From NCBI GenBank assembly GCA_965233855.1, contig OZ247586.1, positions 744,001 through 808,000 on the forward strand: 64,000 bases of DNA. The letters run 5' to 3'. Source of the stretch: Megaera_A sp965233855. GTDB lineage: Bacteria > Pseudomonadota > Alphaproteobacteria > Rickettsiales > Rickettsiaceae. Of the stretch, positions 6,900-16,810 are shown piece by piece. Position 1 is the stretch's first letter. Each line of letters starts with the position of its first letter. The notes below the pieces were generated by a model. That model searched no databases. It was not told the DNA's origin and saw only the letters and a program-made list of their open reading frames with translations. The position numbers were made by a program, and so were the translations under genes.

Positions 6900-9800
6900 A
6901 TGCAAAACAAGTTTAAACTTAAAAAGTTTTTAGCAACTGCATCAGCGTTAGCTATGATTACAAGCGCCTCATCTGCGATGGGTGTAACTGTAACAACTAC
7001 TGGCGATAATTATAACTTATCAACAGGTGCTAATATTAGCAGTACAGCACCATGGACGAATGGTAACCGTTTAGATTTTACTGGTGACCATGGTGGAATC
7101 TCAGGTGATAATGCGGTTGAAATTTCAAAAATTGTTGTAGGTCTCAACGCGCCTGGTATTTTTAAAATTACAGACAACGCTGGCAATGGCGCAGGTGCTG
7201 CAACTATATCACAAGTGACAACTGCTTTAAACCTGTTACCAATAGAGCTCCATGACGGAAGTGTTTTAAAATTAAATGGAGCTGGCACGGCCTATGCTGG
7301 ACTGGGCGCTATTGAAGCATCAAATGCAGGTAATGGAACTATAACCATCCAATCTGGACTAACATTCAACCAAACTATTGGTGCAAACACAAGGGTTGAA
7401 ACTGTTAATATTGAAGCAGGAGGAAATGCACTAACATTAGTAGGAGCTATAACTGCAACGAATCTAAATTTAAATAATGCTGATACTCTTACATCTGGCG
7501 GATTAATAACTTCAGAAGTAACCTACAACGATGCTGCAACATTAAATTCCAATGCTGGAATTACTGGTAATGTAGATTTTGCAAATAATGCTGGTACATT
7601 GAGTGCTGGTGGCTTGATTACTGGTAATGTAGATAGCACAGTTGGTGCAAACGGTACATTGAATCTAACTGCTAATGGTGCTGGTGTAACTGGTACTATC
7701 GGTGCTACTAAAGCTTTAACAAAAGTGCAGTTTAATGCAGGTGGTAATGCTATAGACTTAACTGGTAATGCTAAAGCAACAGACTTTACATACGCAGCAG
7801 CAGATACTGTAACAGCTGCAGGTACAATTACTGGTAATGTAGATTTTGCAAATAATGCTGGTACATTGAATGCTGGTGGCTTGATTACTGGTAATGTAGA
7901 TAGCACAGTTGGTGCAAACGGTACATTGAATCTAACTGCTAATGGTGCTGGTGTAACTGGTACTATCGGTGCTACTAAAGCTTTAACAAAAGTGCAGTTT
8001 AATGCAGGTGGTAATGCTATAGACTTAACTGGTAATGCTAAAGCAACAGACTTTACATACGCAGTAGCAGATACTGTAACAGCTGCAGGTACAATTACTG
8101 GTAATGTAGATTTTGCAAATAATGCTGGTACATTGAATGCTGGTGGCTTGATTACTGGTAATGTAGATAGCACAGTTGGTGCAAACGGTACATTGAATCT
8201 AACTGCTAATGGTGCTGGTGTAACTGGTACTATCGGTGCTACTAAAGCTTTAACAAAAGTGCAGTTTAATGCAGGTGGTAATGCTATAGACTTAACTGGT
8301 AATGCTAAAGCAACAGACTTTACATACGCAGCAGCAGATACTGTAACAGCTGCAGGTACAATTACTGGTAATGTAGATTTTGCAAATAATGCTGGTACAT
8401 TGAATGCTGGTGGCTTGATTACTGGTAATGTAGATAGTACAGTTGGTGCAAACGGTACATTGAATCTAACTGCTAATGGTGCTGGTGTAACTGGTACTAT
8501 CGGTGCTACTAAAGCTTTAACAAAAGTTACAGCAAACGGGGCTGGAGTTGTAACGCTTGGTGGTGCAGTAACTGCTGGGACATTATACATTGCTAATGGT
8601 GCGACTATTGATGCAAAAAATTCTTCTGTTGCAGCTGTTGGTGCAATCAATATTGGTGATGCAAATGGAGCTGGTACATTAATCATTGATGCAAATGCTA
8701 ACTATATTTTTAATGTTGGAAACGCAGCAAATATTACCTTCAATCATGCTAATTCATTACTAAAACTAACTAATAGTACTGGAGCTGGTAGAACTGTAAC
8801 CTTACAACAAACAATTGCTGGTGACGCTCTATCTAAAGGTAAAATAGAAATTAATTCAAACGGTACAAATAAACTAGATTTAGATAGTGTCGTCGGAAAG
8901 AATATTGGTACTGATGCTGCTAATCGTATTAATGAGCTGATTGTTTCAGGTGCTAAAGACTCAATTATTCAACCTAATATTTTTGCAACAACCATTTCTA
9001 TTAATTCGACAGCAAACATTGTGTTGAATGGAGAATTAAATGGTGGACAAGATGATTCTGTTATTAAACTTGGAGCTAATACAAATCAAGTTACAGTAAA
9101 TGCTGATGTCACAGCACATACTTTAGATCTAAACAATACCGGTACCACAGTATTTTTGAATGGTGGAAATTCAACTTTTGCAAGAATCACTAATGTTGGA
9201 AACGCAAATATTGTATTTAACGAAAATAGTAATTTAAATCTAGTAGGAGAAAATCCTGAAGATAAAACCGTTACGCTAAGTAAAATTGTATCGAGTGCTA
9301 ATGGAAAAGCTGCAACCCTTGGTGCAGGTTCGTACACTGTAGGAAATATAGAACTAGCAGACGCTAACGGAATAACAAACCTAGCAGATGGGTTTGAATT
9401 AACAGGAGCATTCAATAATGGAGCTGGTAATGCAGGAAAAGTAAACTTCTTAGGTGATGCAAAAGTTACAGGTGTTTTAGGTGGCGCAGCAAACGCTACT
9501 GGCGCTGTCACTGTTGCAGGTGTTAATAAGACCTTACAACTTGGTGAAAGTGTTAGTGCTGCAAGCTTAAATGCTAATGCTGCTAATAACCAAAATCTAA
9601 AATTTATCAATGCTGCTCCAATCACTGTAACTGGTAAAGTTGGTAATGCTCAAGCTTTTGAACAAATAGAATTTGCAGGTGGAAATGCAGTTACTTTTGT
9701 TGGAGCTGGTAATCTTACAAACCCAACTACCCTACATTTCAGTGCAAATAACGAAGTTGTTACAGATAATTTTGATCTTGGTGCAACTAATATTACGAAT

Positions 9801-11984
9801 GCAAACGGGGTAAACGCAAGTAAACTCACAGTTAACGTTGATCAAACTATCACTGGTAATGTTGGAACAGCTGCTCAACCATTTGGTACGTTACATATTA
9901 CAAATGATAGAAATATTACTCTTAATACAGCTGAATTCCATGCTGGAGTGACTACACAAGCTAATAATACTGGTCGTGTGATATTTAACAACGCAGCTGG
10001 ATCATCCATTAGATTTGCTGGTGGAGCAGGAAATGAACTTGCAGCTTTAATATTTGCAGAGAATGGTTCAGTTTTAGGTAATGTATTTGCTAAAGATATT
10101 GAAGTTCAAGATAGAAAAACTGCCAATTTGACAGGCTCTCTCAACATAACTAATAACATACAATTAAATGATCCAGCCACGACTGCAACCTTTACAAAGG
10201 ACAATCTAAACGTAAACTTTAACATCAGAGCACAAGCTAATGGAGATGGTATTGCAAACTTTGATGGTAATGATACTGTAATTAATAATGAAATTGGATT
10301 AGGTGGCGCACGCCTGGCTGCAGTTAATTTCAATGATGATGCATCAATTGATGCTGACATTCATGCTGTTGCAATTAATTTTGGTGCTCATGAAATTACT
10401 CTGCAAAATCCAAAAGAATTTGATGGTGCAACAACATTTAATGGCACTACCCTGACTCTTGGTGAGCATGACTTGACTCTTACAAACGGTAATTCAAGTT
10501 TCACAGGCGCGACTGAAATTAAGACTACAGTTAATGGGGTTGATCTTGGTAATCTTGTTGTTGGTAATGCAAGTAAGGCTACTCTTGCCGGCGCTAATAC
10601 ACTTAAAGTCACAGTTGACGATGCAGCTGCAGTGCCAGTTGATGGACAAGCATTGAAACTGATTAAAACTGAAGGTACAGGAATATTAGATCTTGATTTA
10701 TCTAAAGTTACTGTTGATGCAACTGGTGCATTCTCAAAATGGCTTACACAACTTGAAAATGGTGAGCTAGTTCTTAAGCAAGAGTCACAAATAGCTGAGG
10801 TTATTACTGAAGCGGTGTCTCAAGCCAATTTATCAGAAGTAATTTCACAAGAAGTTGTTGATGCAATTGAAAGTTTTGAAGAAGGAACACCTGGTGAGGA
10901 TTTTGTATTACAACTAAATCAAATGACTACACCTAATATCGCAGATGCTGTAGCAAGAACAACAAACACAACAATAAATGAAGTTGAAAAAAATACATTT
11001 GCAACCATGCAAGAAGTTACTGAAGTAGTAAGTAGACACGTTGCAGAAGTTGCAAATTTTTCAGTAATACCAACTCAATCTCCAGCTGTGAACGTTAATA
11101 CTGATAGCAAAGTATCAGGTGTTGCATCGGGTGATGAGCATGACCGCTATGGCGTATGGGGCACTCCATTCTATTCAAAAGCAACACAGAAAAAACGCGG
11201 TAGCAGCTCTGGGTATAAATCTGAAGTCTATGGTGGAACTGTTGGTTTTGATACGAAAGCTAATGATGATATGCTTGTTGGTCTTGCTGTTTCAGCTATG
11301 AATTCTGAAATTAAACATAAAGATTTCAAATCTGGTGATAAAACAAAAGTGACATCATATTTGCTATCTGCATATGCAACTCAGCAATTTACCAATAATT
11401 TCTTCGGACAAGGAGTATTTAGTATAGGTTCTAGTTCTGCAGATAATAAAGAGAACAGAAAAATTGCAAATACTGTATCTCAGACAGCGCAAGGAAAATA
11501 TACATCAATGATTTTCTCAGCTGAAGTACTTGGTGGATATAACCATATGCTTAATGAGCAATTTGTTGTATCTCCTATGTTTGGCCTGAACTATAGTAGA
11601 ATCAATTCAGCTGGTTACAAAGAAACTGGTAAAGCGGGTACTCCGCTTCTAGATGTGAATAAGCAAGCATCTCATAAGCTTGACATCATTGGTGGTGTAA
11701 AGCTTACATCAGCACCGTTTATGGCAAATGATGTAGCAATCACGCCAGAAGTGCATGCATCTATTCGTCATGATGTAATTGGCAAAGGAGCAAAAGTAAA
11801 CGCAAAACTTGCTGGACTTAACACTATTTCTGAAAAAGCAAAATTGCAGAAAACTTTCTATAATGTTGGTGCTAGCTTAAATACAGCATATGGCAATATG
11901 GATTATGGTGTATCTGCTGACGCAAACTTCGCGGATAAATATGTTGGTGTGCAAGGTACAGTTAAAGTACGTGTAAACTTCTAA
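6900..11984 (+). CDS. Large Sca/rOmp-like autotransporter surface protein with internal repeats
   Basis: The 1694-aa type V secreted protein has a lysine-containing signal peptide (about residues 1-28, FLATASALAMITSASSAMG). A long Gly/Ala/Asn/Thr-rich passenger predicted to form a beta-solenoid follows, then a beta-barrel translocator from about residue 1415 (DRYGVWGTPFYS) to the terminal phenylalanine (GTVKVRVNF). Residues about 221-542 are 3.6 near-identical copies of an 89-aa unit. An alpha-helical, Glu-rich linker (about 1290-1400) precedes the barrel. The layout is that of rickettsial surface cell antigens, which mediate adhesion and entry; the exact ligand cannot be told. AAGGAA lies upstream of the ATG. 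It is on the IS6-bounded island, just after a truncated IS, and a strong terminator follows. Confidence 0.9.
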   Translation: MQNKFKLKKFLATASALAMITSASSAMGVTVTTTGDNYNLSTGANISSTAPWTNGNRLDFTGDHGGISGDNAVEISKIVVGLNAPGIFKITDNAGNGAGAATISQVTTALNLLPIELHDGSVLKLNGAGTAYAGLGAIEASNAGNGTITIQSGLTFNQTIGANTRVETVNIEAGGNALTLVGAITATNLNLNNADTLTSGGLITSEVTYNDAATLNSNAGITGNVDFANNAGTLSAGGLITGNVDSTVGANGTLNLTANGAGVTGTIGATKALTKVQFNAGGNAIDLTGNAKATDFTYAAADTVTAAGTITGNVDFANNAGTLNAGGLITGNVDSTVGANGTLNLTANGAGVTGTIGATKALTKVQFNAGGNAIDLTGNAKATDFTYAVADTVTAAGTITGNVDFANNAGTLNAGGLITGNVDSTVGANGTLNLTANGAGVTGTIGATKALTKVQFNAGGNAIDLTGNAKATDFTYAAADTVTAAGTITGNVDFANNAGTLNAGGLITGNVDSTVGANGTLNLTANGAGVTGTIGATKALTKVTANGAGVVTLGGAVTAGTLYIANGATIDAKNSSVAAVGAINIGDANGAGTLIIDANANYIFNVGNAANITFNHANSLLKLTNSTGAGRTVTLQQTIAGDALSKGKIEINSNGTNKLDLDSVVGKNIGTDAANRINELIVSGAKDSIIQPNIFATTISINSTANIVLNGELNGGQDDSVIKLGANTNQVTVNADVTAHTLDLNNTGTTVFLNGGNSTFARITNVGNANIVFNENSNLNLVGENPEDKTVTLSKIVSSANGKAATLGAGSYTVGNIELADANGITNLADGFELTGAFNNGAGNAGKVNFLGDAKVTGVLGGAANATGAVTVAGVNKTLQLGESVSAASLNANAANNQNLKFINAAPITVTGKVGNAQAFEQIEFAGGNAVTFVGAGNLTNPTTLHFSANNEVVTDNFDLGATNITNANGVNASKLTVNVDQTITGNVGTAAQPFGTLHITNDRNITLNTAEFHAGVTTQANNTGRVIFNNAAGSSIRFAGGAGNELAALIFAENGSVLGNVFAKDIEVQDRKTANLTGSLNITNNIQLNDPATTATFTKDNLNVNFNIRAQANGDGIANFDGNDTVINNEIGLGGARLAAVNFNDDASIDADIHAVAINFGAHEITLQNPKEFDGATTFNGTTLTLGEHDLTLTNGNSSFTGATEIKTTVNGVDLGNLVVGNASKATLAGANTLKVTVDDAAAVPVDGQALKLIKTEGTGILDLDLSKVTVDATGAFSKWLTQLENGELVLKQESQIAEVITEAVSQANLSEVISQEVVDAIESFEEGTPGEDFVLQLNQMTTPNIADAVARTTNTTINEVEKNTFATMQEVTEVVSRHVAEVANFSVIPTQSPAVNVNTDSKVSGVASGDEHDRYGVWGTPFYSKATQKKRGSSSGYKSEVYGGTVGFDTKANDDMLVGLAVSAMNSEIKHKDFKSGDKTKVTSYLLSAYATQQFTNNFFGQGVFSIGSSSADNKENRKIANTVSQTAQGKYTSMIFSAEVLGGYNHMLNEQFVVSPMFGLNYSRINSAGYKETGKAGTPLLDVNKQASHKLDIIGGVKLTSAPFMANDVAITPEVHASIRHDVIGKGAKVNAKLAGLNTISEKAKLQKTFYNVGASLNTAYGNMDYGVSADANFADKYVGVQGTVKVRVNF
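7561..8527 (+). repeat. 267-bp tandem repeat inside the autotransporter gene (about 3.6 copies)
   Basis: Unit starts fall at 7561, 7828, 8095 and 8362, exactly 267 bases (89 codons) apart, and the last unit stops after 166 bases. Units differ by only a few substitutions: AGT versus AAT early in copy 1, a C/T change giving Ala to Val in GCAGTAGCA of one copy, and GATAGT versus GATAGC in the last. The frame is kept, so unit gain or loss lengthens or shortens the passenger without breaking it. Confidence 0.95.
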
Positions 11985-12012
11985 TATATTTGAAGATCTA
12001 TAAACTAAAAGC

Positions 12013-12044
12013 CTCTGCTATTTAATTTAGCAGAGTCTTTTTTT
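12013..12044 (+). terminator. Intrinsic terminator of the autotransporter gene
   Basis: A perfect eight-base stem (CTCTGCTA with TAGCAGAG, seven-base loop) is followed by TCTTTTTTTT, 29 bases after the stop codon. Confidence 0.88.
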
Positions 12045-12068
12045 ACTCTATTTAAATATCTAACTTAT

Positions 12069-12516
12069 TTAAGATACTAAATCTACACTAACATCATCGG
12101 CAACATCACCGACAAGTTCTACACTAGAAGAATCACTATCATCATGACTGCCGACAGAATCAGCCATTCTAAGTTCGTAAACATTAATGGTATCAGTACT
12201 CTCTTCTACCAAGCTATCTTGCACTAATTTTAGATATTCCTTTAACTTCATCAGGTTTGAATCACTAGTCATTGGTTCTCTAGAAACTCCGCCTGGAGTT
12301 ATAAGGATACCTTCTAGAAAGAACATACCATGAGTCAAGTTTTCTAAAATAGAAAACCAAACAGATCTATGACCAAAAATCGTAAAACCACTATCAAATG
12401 TTCTCTCAAAATGAAATAAATCATTTCTAGCAGTCACCATAAGATCTAAAACCCCTTGTGTTTCTTTTATTGGATGCGGCAAACAAATAAAGTATAGGTG
12501 TAAAACTCTACACTTG
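12069..12516 (-). pseudogene. C-terminal fragment of a large unknown gene cut off by the IS481 element
   Basis: The frame is open from the IS boundary at 12516 down to the stop at 12069. The only candidate start inside it is a TTG at 12482 with no ribosome site, and the frame continues upstream into the IS edge. About 148 codons remain. The protein has a hydrophobic-aromatic middle (HGMFFLEGILITPGG) and a Ser/Asp-rich acidic tail ending DDVSVDLVS. It lies in the same orientation and directly across the IS from the fragment at 13707-14819, so I read the two as halves of one gene. Function unknown. Confidence 0.65.
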
Positions 12517-13712
12517 ATCTGACAGATAGCTACTTATCATACAGCATAATTACTGTCAGATAAGTTCTGAGTATCATGTGTCTGACACTCATTCACGTAG
12601 CTAGGAATATTCTTATCCAAAGCAATATGTTTTGAATCAAGAAAGGTTTGCATAGGTGTTTTTCCATAACAATGCTTTCCTGAATGTGTTCTTTGAGTAT
12701 TGTACTTATTAATCCATAAATCAACATCAATTTGTAACTCTTCTACAGAGCCGTATATTCTTTTGCGAAATGCTATATCATAAAACTCTTGTTTCATAGT
12801 TCTATGGAACCTCTAGCAAATACCGTTAGTTTGCGGACTACGAACCTTTGTTTTTGTGTGATCAATATTCTCAATTCCTAAATAAAGTTGATAGGCATGA
12901 TGCTCAGGTTTACCACAATATTCAGTACCGCGATCAGTGAGTATACGAAACATGCTAAGGCCTTGTTCTGTATAAAATGGCAGCACTCTATCATTTAGTA
13001 TATCAGCTGCAGTAATAGCTGATTTCTCAGTATAAAGTTTTACTTGCGCCACTTTAGAATATGTATCAACAAAAGTTTGTTGGTAAATTTTTCCAACCCC
13101 CTTCATATTACCTACATAGTAAGTATCTTGTGAACCAAGATACCCAGGATGCTCAGTCTCGATTTCACCGTGAGCTACTTTGCTAGCTTTAGCCCGCTCA
13201 AGAGCTGCTAGCTGTTCTTCAGTTAATATCATACCATCTTGCGCTGATTTAGCTTCTAAGGCTTTTAGACGCTTACGCATTGTCTCTAAATCATTACGCA
13301 ACCAAATAGAACGAACTCCACTACTTGATATTAAAACACCTTGTTGCTTCAGCTCATTACTAGCTCGTAATTGCCCTAAAGCAGGGTTTGAAATAGCAAG
13401 ATCTATGACGGCTTGTTCTACATCAGAAGGTACTCTGTTTTTCATGATAGGTTTCTTGCGGCTGATTTCCTGTAGAGCAGCTTCCCCACCATTTTCATAT
13501 AATTCTTTAAAACGATAAAAGGTATCCCTTGAATATCCCATAACGTTACACGCTTGACTTACATTACCAAGCTGTTTCGCTAATTCTAAAAGTCCTAATT
13601 TGGGTTTGATGATTTTTTCTAATTGACTCATTTTTAATCTCTTGTTTGAGTGGTTAAATGCAATATATTCAACTACTAAATATATTACTCTCTTTTTACC
13701 ATTCTGTCAGAT
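12517..13712 (-). mobile_element. IS481-family insertion sequence
   Basis: About 1.2 kb, ending in 10-base inverted repeats ATCTGACAGA (12517-12526) and TCTGTCAGAT (13703-13712). It contains one transposase frame broken by an amber codon. The inverted repeat supplies the TGA that ends the neighbouring fragment at 13707. I find no convincing target duplication (CACTTG on the left, TAAATT on the right). The ends are inferred from the repeats and the broken gene; true ends could extend a few bases. Confidence 0.75.
12537..13631 (-). pseudogene. IS481-family transposase with an amber codon at the catalytic glutamate
   Basis: The reading frame from 13631 to 12537 is continuous except for TAG at 12813-12815. 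Upstream are an HTH region (GNVSQACNVMGYSRDTFYRF, about residues 22-41) and an rve integrase core with Asp in QQTFVDTYSKV and Asp in ILTDRGTEY. The stop falls in NGIC-stop-RFHRTMKQEFY, where family members read NGICERF; a single G-to-T change of GAG would make it. That Glu is the third residue of the DDE triad, so the 272-aa product should be inactive. The C-terminal 86 codons (MKQEFYDIAF onward) would need a separate start. Confidence 0.85.
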
Positions 13713-14819
13713 TAAATTTGAAGCTTTACAGTATAGGCTTTTATCATTGTAGTCATACATTCTATCGATAAAGTGCATAACTGTTTTTATATTATTAGTA
13801 CACAAACCATATTGCATTTCACAAGCAATTGCAGTGACTGGGTCGCTTGTGATATCAACTCCCCTACCGTCATGAATTTTATCAGCCATAGCTTTCAAAG
13901 AATCAATAGACTCAACTGCATATTCAACTTGAGCTAGCTGATCTCTTTTTAAGGAATCTATTTCGCCATGATATTTTGAGTACGCATTATTCCAAACCAA
14001 TTGCTCCTCATCATCACCTCGAAATACTATTTGAACCGCTGCTTCAAAATCACTTTTGGAAACTATTTCTTCATTCGCAAATTTTCTTAAAACTTCTTTG
14101 TGTTCAGCTAGATGAATTTTGCTAATAGAATACAAAAATTCATCTATATTTACAGCATTTTTTATCTCATGCTTAGTTAGCAAAGCTTTGAGAGCATCTG
14201 CATCCCGTTGCTCTTTTATAATTTTTAATTTTGCTTTATTTGATTCCTTTAAATTCAAGCTCACTTTATCAAAATCAAAATCTGCTTCATTCAAAGCAAT
14301 GCGAGTCAATTTAACTTTATTTAGCTCAGTGATTTTCTCATGAACTTTTTTTAATTCACTATTTTTCCAAAACTCACCTGTATTTAAATTTTTAGTTCCC
14401 TTACAAGCATTCATAAAATCTTTTCTAGATATTCTCCCTAAATTTCTAGCAAACTCCACTACCTCATCTATGAGATCATTATCTACAACATCTTCATCTG
14501 GAATAGGTTTTTCAAGGGCAGAACAATCTGCTAAAGATAATTTAACATATCTATCATCTTTCTTTCTATGAGCAGCATAATCAACTTCGAAAGCTTCAAT
14601 ATCTGTTAAGTCTGGCATATCTGGAAATCGATCAAGATCACGGGAACTTTCAAGCCATAATTTTAATTCAGCAAAAAAACCTTTCATGCTTTTAAGCTTT
14701 ACTAAAATATCATCTAAAACACTATCATCACTGTTTACTAGCGCTGAAAGATAGTGAAATGATTCGTTTGTTGAAGAGTGCAAAATGTGATCACTAAGAT
14801 CATTTAATTTTTCAAGCAA
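13707..14819 (-). pseudogene. Middle fragment of a large unknown gene (370 codons)
   Basis: The frame begins with a TTG at 14819 that has no ribosome site and ends at a TGA inside the IS481 inverted repeat. The product is mostly charged, helix-rich sequence (for example EFARNLGRISRKDFMNACKG), without signal peptide or membrane segment; I know no family. Its upstream edge overlaps the 359-aa gene by eight bases in another frame. Removing one A from the A7 run at 14825-14831 (minus strand) joins them as IPEEKIDLLEKLNDLSDH, a smooth helix. I infer one gene carrying a frameshift and an IS insertion. The alternative is a translationally coupled second gene with a TTG start. Confidence 0.55.
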
Positions 14820-15891
14820 ATCTATTTTTTTCTTCTGGAATTAAAGATTTTATTACAAATATCGCCTCCCCTACTGCAGTAATAATTCGAAGAGTTGCCA
14901 ATCTTGCGGTTGCATCACTTCCTTCTATTAATTCAGCAATTTCAAGATAATGATCAATTATTTCAAATGCAGGTTTAATATTAGTTCCTGTGCTGATAAC
15001 ATCTAAATCAGATATATCTACTTCGGGAACATCATCCAGCTCAGCTTCACCAATTTCAAACAATATCAAATTTTTAAGGTAATTCTCGATCGACTCCAAA
15101 ACTTCACTTAATCGATGACTAGGTATTACTTCCTCAAGCTTTTTACCCATCGTAACTTTATATAGGCCATCTAAAGCACCCCAATTAAATTTTTTAAATG
15201 CCTCGTTTGATCCTCTAACTGAATATGATATATTCTTCATAAACATTGATAAAAACATAAATTGAGTATCTATATCACCCTTTATGCAATTAGCCGCTCC
15301 CTTCATGTGCTTTGAATAAAACTCCTTATCAAACTCATCTCGAGCCAGCATTAAATTAATATGTTCTTTTAAAACTAATATAGGAAGTAATGTATCGTGC
15401 TTATCAAGAGCTACTTTGTAATTATTCATTATAGAGAGAAACTTATTAATATCTTCCTGTGATTTAGTTTCACTTGTAAAAAGCTCATCAATGAATAGTA
15501 AATCCTTAACAAATGGATATGCTTTGAAAAAGTTGGAAATTCTACCTTCAGATAATGCAGATCGTAACTCTGGTTTCATTGTATCAATTGTACCGAATTG
15601 ATTCAGCATAAGTGGAGTAAAACCAGGTGTATCAAAGTGCCACATAATATCAAAATATTCATTATGAATACTCGCCCATAATTTTTCTAAATGATAGTTG
15701 TACTTACTACCGAAACTATCTTTTTGTTTTGATTCATTTTCCGCCTTAAAAAATTGGCGATAAGAATTGATAAAACCAGAAAAATGTTCAAAAAACGAAT
15801 TATCTGACTTTTTATAATTAATTGGCATAGAGCTCAGAACCGCTTTAAACGCGTTAACTCTATCTTCTGGTGTTGAACTTGATTTAGACAT
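14812..15891 (-). CDS. Unknown helical protein, probable N-terminal part of a larger gene
   Basis: The 359-codon frame starts at an ATG with a near-perfect ribosome site (AAGGAGGTAATT), so it is very likely translated. It begins MSKSSSTPEDRVNAFKAV, has no signal peptide, and is predicted mainly helical with aromatic-rich stretches (HNEYFDIMWHFDTPGFTP) and an acidic patch (ELDDVPEVDISDLD). I recognise no domain. It ends EEKNRFA just after a run of seven A's; a one-base slip there continues into the 370-codon frame. It lies next to an IS6 copy on the accessory island, so an acquired factor such as a secreted effector is possible but unproven. Confidence 0.65.
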   Translation of the reverse strand: MSKSSSTPEDRVNAFKAVLSSMPINYKKSDNSFFEHFSGFINSYRQFFKAENESKQKDSFGSKYNYHLEKLWASIHNEYFDIMWHFDTPGFTPLMLNQFGTIDTMKPELRSALSEGRISNFFKAYPFVKDLLFIDELFTSETKSQEDINKFLSIMNNYKVALDKHDTLLPILVLKEHINLMLARDEFDKEFYSKHMKGAANCIKGDIDTQFMFLSMFMKNISYSVRGSNEAFKKFNWGALDGLYKVTMGKKLEEVIPSHRLSEVLESIENYLKNLILFEIGEAELDDVPEVDISDLDVISTGTNIKPAFEIIDHYLEIAELIEGSDATARLATLRIITAVGEAIFVIKSLIPEEKNRFA

Positions 15892-15975
15892 AATTACCTC
15901 CTTTGGGTTCTAAACTAATATATTTAGCCCTTTCACAGAAGACAACTATTTATCTATAGACGATGTACTAATTCT

Positions 15976-16810
15976 GGTTCTGTCGCATGTGTTAGCATCT
16001 AATCTTAAAAATTATAATTCTCAGATTTCAGGCGTTATGAAGCCATGAGGGTTTGAAAATTCTCAAAAGCATAAAGGTAAGAATCAGCTCCAATAATTTG
16101 GCCTTTCTGAATCATTCTAATATTTTCTATTCCTGTAATAGTGATTTTTGCAGATTGGAAGTTTTTAAACCCCAGCATAGGCTTTGTTCGCTTCTTAATA
16201 AATCTATGATCTTGTTCCATAATATTATTGAAATATTTGTTTTGAATAATCTCTATTTTCTCATTTTCTAATAGATTATCATTTGCACTATTAAGAGCTG
16301 ATTTATTACTTCCGCTTTTATCAATATTCACCTTATCAGGAATATCATTATTTTTAAACGCTTTACGGAAGAACGCCTTAGCAGACGCTTTATCCCTGCG
16401 CTTCCTCAGCAAAAACTCTATAGTATTACCCAAAGAATCTACAGCACGATAGAGATAAATCCAGCGACCATCCAGCTTGATATAGGTTTCATCCATACGC
16501 TAACTTGAACCAACTGCTTTCTTTCTTTTTCTAACTTGCTTATCTATCAACGGAACAAATCTTTTAATCCATCTTTGTAGAGTACTATGATCTATTACTG
16601 CGCCTCTGATATGAGCTAGCTCCTCAAGATCTCGATAGCTCAAGGAAAATCTACATTTCATATAAACAAACAGCATTATTATTTCCGGCGAGGAACAAAA
16701 ACCTTTGAAATATTTTGTTAATTTAGGGGAAATAGCATATCTCATGTAAAGCCTTTTTTATTTTCAGTATATTCTCTTTGATTGACTTTCACAACACATG
16801 CGACAGAACC
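15976..16810 (-). mobile_element. IS6-family insertion sequence, copy C (inverted, disabled)
   Basis: The 835-bp copy is in opposite orientation to copy A, with the same 18-bp repeats at 15976-15993 and 16793-16810. The outer flanks (CTAATTCT and AAAGAGCT) are not a direct repeat, so either the original duplication was lost by recombination or the copy arose by a rearrangement. It cuts into the aspartoacylase-like gene on its right side. Confidence 0.93.
16035..16745 (-). pseudogene. IS6 transposase with amber codon (copy C)
   Basis: Same 236-codon gene as copy A, but the Trp codon TGG before the first catalytic Asp (GSSWRMDETY) is TAG here, at 16500-16502. The first 81 codons and the remaining 153 (from MDETYIKL) are otherwise alike. 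Translation gives only the DNA-binding N-terminus, which might inhibit transposition, though that is speculation. The catalytic part starts with an ATG but has no visible ribosome site. Confidence 0.92.

Noticed and set aside
7561..8527. Regular repeat that might be taken for a CRISPR array
   Set aside because: Units are 267 bases, contiguous, without spacers, and code in frame; no cas genes are present.
7523..8686. A 387-codon open frame antisense to the autotransporter repeats
   Set aside because: It is a Pro/Ala/Val-rich shadow created by the repeated Gly/Asn/Thr codons on the plus strand; it repeats with the same 89-residue period and has no ribosome site.
9086..10612. Further antisense frames of 74-179 codons within the autotransporter gene
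   Set aside because: Same low-complexity composition as the shadow above, no starts with ribosome sites, and fully covered by the strong plus-strand gene.
12813..16502. Stop-codon recoding (TAG read as an amino acid)
   Set aside because: The ubiH-like gene and sdhB end in TAG at sensible positions, so TAG works as a normal stop here; simple nonsense mutation explains the IS stops.
16798..16810. ATG inside the IS6 end as a true start for the 201-codon frame
   Set aside because: It lies in the terminal inverted repeat, has no ribosome site, and the protein lacks the first half of its family; it is a chance start on a truncated gene.
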